NCBI GenBank assembly: GCA_963565915.1
Contig: OY751492.1
Location: 1,426,001-1,490,000, forward strand
Length of the DNA: 64,000 nt
DNA from: Entoloma clypeatum
Taxonomy: Eukaryota > Basidiomycota > Agaricomycetes > Agaricales > Entolomataceae
Direction: 5' to 3'
The position numbers and the translations under genes are program-made. Within the stretch, counting starts at the first letter, position 1. Every line of letters starts with the position of its first letter. The notes under the pieces were generated by a model that saw only the letters and a list, made by a program, of their open reading frames with translations, made no database searches and was not told where the DNA came from. Shown one piece after another: positions 62,401-64,000 of this stretch.

Positions 62401-64000
62401 TTGTTCTGGCCTTTGGAGATGTTGATTTCTCCACGCATTCCGTCTACTTTGTAACCGTGATTAAGGAAGACGCCTAGGGACAATAGGCGTGTGTCCATGT
62501 CCGGAATGTAGAATACAGGTCGGAGAAGGTGGGTTTTTATTTCCCCATTTAGGGTATGCCGTACTGGAACGGCCCCAACTCCGAGAATTTCCAGTTTCTT
62601 TCCCTTTTCAGCTGTTTGGACAAATCGCTTAGCCTTGAGAGGCCTGTAGTACGCGAAGTCTTTAAACTCATGGGTAAAGTGTAATGATGCGCCGGAATCT
62701 AAGATCCACTGAGCGCGTTCTCTCTCTTTGCAGTGTGTGCAGGACGCGAAATGTTTGATATATTTTTTGTACAGATCATCACTAAAGAGATCTATACTAT
62801 CTACATTGGTACTGGCTAATATATATTCAAACGTCTGTGCGTGATTATTAGTGTTTCCCATTTGGTCAAAATTGAGAGAAGAATGTGACGAACCGTCAAG
62901 TTTGATCAGCCCATCTTCGAATTGTTCCGGCCCCATGCGCTCGCTCTGATGGTCGATGTCCATCATTCTGAGGGAGTGATCCAACGGCGGAGTAACTCGA
63001 CGCTGTTTGGATGGCCTTTCGTCAATGTCCGGGATGATGGTATCCAGGATACGAAGATTTGACCCAGAAGGTCGGGCGCCGATTTCTCGGGCAAGTTTCC
63101 TAACCTTCTCGTTCTTTTTCCACGCTGACGACATCCTAGGAGTCTGTCCGGTGTACTGTGACGGAGGCGGGTTCATCCGCTGCAGTAGAGACTGCATCCT
63201 CTGGGAGTCAGGCTGGGCGGTACTCAAGGTTGTTCCGCGCCCAGTGATTGTCGTGAGGGTTGGAGTCGGCAGCGGGGGGAAGTGGATGGCGGGAGCAACA
63301 AACTCAACCGTTTCTTCTACATGGTCGGACGTGTTGTCCGCAGTGTTGGCGCTTTTCTTCTGGTTGCGCCAGCGCCCTTTTCCCTTCTTCTTTTCAGAAG
63401 CGGTACTCGGGTCGGTCGAGTTAGGCTGCTCGTCATCGTCGTTCTGCGAGGTACTCGGCTTTTGCTGCTTTTCCCATTTGGGGTCCTGTCCCTTGCGCTT
63501 TGTCCCGGAAATTTTCTTGGCCTGCTCATTGGACGCACGAGTAGACCTGATCAAGTACTTGCGCCGGTATTCAGAGATGATGCTCTCGGTGACGGCTTTG
63601 TAGGTGAAATCATCGGCGTCGTAGACCTGGAAAAGGGCAGTGGAGAGTGACGACCAGGCTTCGGGGATCGCGTTGGCCAGGATCATTGCCTGCATCAGAT
63701 CGGGAACGACGAAGTTCGAATCGGCGAGCCGGGCGAAAAGGGATCCCAGGCGTTCGATTTCGGGCACGGGGTCGCATCCAGACAGTTTGTATGTGGCGGC
63801 GGCCTTAAAGTCGCCGAAGATGATGGCCGGGGATACCTTGGAATAGGCATCTTTCAACGCTGCCCATGCTTCAAGGGCCGAGGTGCTGTCCTTGATGTGG
63901 CGCCTGATCGGCTCGGAGACCTTCAGGCGTATCGCCCCGAGAGCTACGTCGTCGTCCCTGATCCAGGCTTTCTCTTCTTTGCGGAAGCCGGGCTGGTCGA
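59487..64000 (-). CDS. copia I gag-pol polyprotein (5' end off window)
   Basis: Uninterrupted frame from the right edge to TAA-equivalent stop at 59487; about 1500 codons visible, lacking roughly the first 85 residues judged from H2. Protease LDSGASLHF, integrase HHCC and DDE regions, RT YVDD and RNase H (FTDSDWASDENMRRSTTG) all intact. The linker after Gag differs from H1/H2 (HFPPLPTPTLTTITGRG replaces their APCPLPP repeat). The integrase-proximal variable region has QEYVYIPKE where H1/H2 have QAYVYIPKE. Possibly functional; the 5' LTR cannot be checked. Confidence 0.94.
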   Translation of the reverse strand, partial: DQPGFRKEEKAWIRDDDVALGAIRLKVSEPIRRHIKDSTSALEAWAALKDAYSKVSPAIIFGDFKAAATYKLSGCDPVPEIERLGSLFARLADSNFVVPDLMQAMILANAIPEAWSSLSTALFQVYDADDFTYKAVTESIISEYRRKYLIRSTRASNEQAKKISGTKRKGQDPKWEKQQKPSTSQNDDDEQPNSTDPSTASEKKKGKGRWRNQKKSANTADNTSDHVEETVEFVAPAIHFPPLPTPTLTTITGRGTTLSTAQPDSQRMQSLLQRMNPPPSQYTGQTPRMSSAWKKNEKVRKLAREIGARPSGSNLRILDTIIPDIDERPSKQRRVTPPLDHSLRMMDIDHQSERMGPEQFEDGLIKLDGSSHSSLNFDQMGNTNNHAQTFEYILASTNVDSIDLFSDDLYKKYIKHFASCTHCKERERAQWILDSGASLHFTHEFKDFAYYRPLKAKRFVQTAEKGKKLEILGVGAVPVRHTLNGEIKTHLLRPVFYIPDMDTRLLSLGVFLNHGYKVDGMRGEINISKGQNKIQFSPHILGQTIYWLDTEIRQDQIHAISSEITVETWHKRLGHPNDQALNKIPTSTKGVPKTLVREKSQESCTGCLKGKMPNQSYPNSMTRAVKPFDLIHSDLKQISTASYHKYKYFLTFLDDFSSHVWVVLLRKKSGAITALKQFLAMIQNQFAATPKKWRVDGGGEFDEYKDVLADHGILIDVTLPYQHQQNGRAERINRTLWEKSQALRFDACLPPMWWEFCLEHAAFLYNRTPMRRLEWKTPYFRVTNEIPDMSSVRVFGCQEYVYIPKEKRRNSLESRSRLMIYLGSKPGVKGYRFMDPETNMIFMGGKAIFDESKYPRCHIDPLPENHPEMENPEPADEFEDLIPGSNDDDSHNKIPHDPVPIEQDQPESDNELPASEPDDEPRVPTPEPEQVPDRPIRERRVRKMPGSIYGEDTPASDLEKLDRRRRLGGQTAWMNDLLMEAISVQVGIVEMSHKDIYPLPNKEDWYAAERKELDMLKRRGVIMELVPLPEGRKALRNKWVYNEKSDGRLKARLVAKGFSQVEGIDFDQIFSPVVRYETVRLILALTALEGWFMTLLDVSSAFLYGTLREVIYMRQPEGYVVKGKEHLVYRLYKALYGLKQAALAWWRELDSSMKKLGFVRLHSDAGVFIHKSTNGEIVIAVIYVDDSAFLGTNREYTLEKKKAFMTTWECRDLGHLVPGGEPKEFLSIQIRQHGKRIFIDQVPYLEKILTRMGMSESNATHTPLPTGYKPMVSEDEPNAELRSKYQSVIRSLLYLMIGTRPDICFAVIKMSQFSANPTKHHLEVARDICRYLKATKDYAIMYDGDSGKGIYAFTDSDWASDENMRRSTTGFFISLASGAITWVSSAQKTIALSSTEAEYMALSDCSRAATWLRSMLAELGMQIGSVPIYGDNNGSVFIASNPVTEKRSKHIDVRFHFVREKVSEGIITVEFIEGVNNPADLLTKNLGKILFSKFIPYFGLIKN

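Noticed and set aside
1..64000. tRNA, rRNA, riboswitch or bacterial-type operon features
   Set aside because: None seen on reading either strand; the content is eukaryotic retroelements and MITEs.

Overview
The window is a block of nested transposable elements with no confirmed host gene. Ty3/gypsy chromoviruses carrying chromodomains, Ty1/copia elements, short hAT-type non-autonomous elements with 8-bp target duplications, and one very short (47 nt) spliceosomal intron together suggest a fungus. A basidiomycete (Agaricomycete) is my inference; no rRNA, tRNA or housekeeping gene is present to confirm it.

Layout. (1) 1-5145, minus: Ty3/gypsy family-1 copy A, cut by the left edge, inserted in a decayed gypsy G (5146-7313). 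(2) 7314-9426: LTR on LTR: a family-3 LTR holding a solo LTR (7430-8266), which holds a hAT MITE (7526-7787). (3) 9427-21866, minus: copia element E, split by five hAT-type insertions. The one at 11211-18344 contains gypsy copy B (11389-17922). (4) 22002-28389, minus: gypsy copy C, the only copy here with uninterrupted gag and pol, fused to the left part of copia E and to gypsy F (28390-31386). (5) 31388-33207: decayed gypsy copy D with a solo LTR and an internal tandem duplication. (6) 33208-37645: unclassified repeats, LTR fragments, an unidentified interrupted reading frame (34934-35673) and a minisatellite-bearing MITE-like element. (7) 37668-49311: copia H1 (plus) with an intact copia H2 (minus) inserted in its 3' LTR. 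(8) 49312-57397: MITEs, gypsy M split between opposite strands by an inversion, a copia integrase fragment, and an intron-containing coiled-coil gene (53318-54198). (9) 57398-64000: an LTR, copia J gag split by a MITE, and copia I running off the right edge.

How parts work together. Family-1 elements have LTR, an ATG-free leader of about 875 nt, gag, pol in the -1 frame (protease-RT-RNase H-integrase-chromodomain), a small third ORF, polypurine tract and LTR. All three gypsy families whose 5' junction is visible carry a Tf1-like self-priming signature: the predicted transcript start is complementary to a site two bases inside the LTR. The copia H family instead shows a 12-base site matching the half-tRNA(iMet) primer site of Drosophila copia. 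The MITEs encode nothing, and no hAT transposase is seen.

The most notable observations are the ATG-free leader with its apparent N-terminal Gag coding, the self-priming signatures, the third ORF that stays in frame across a 159-bp length difference, the inversion splitting gypsy M, the restriction of one minisatellite type to hAT-like elements, and the mosaic origin of copia H2. Comparisons were made by eye; identities are not computed.
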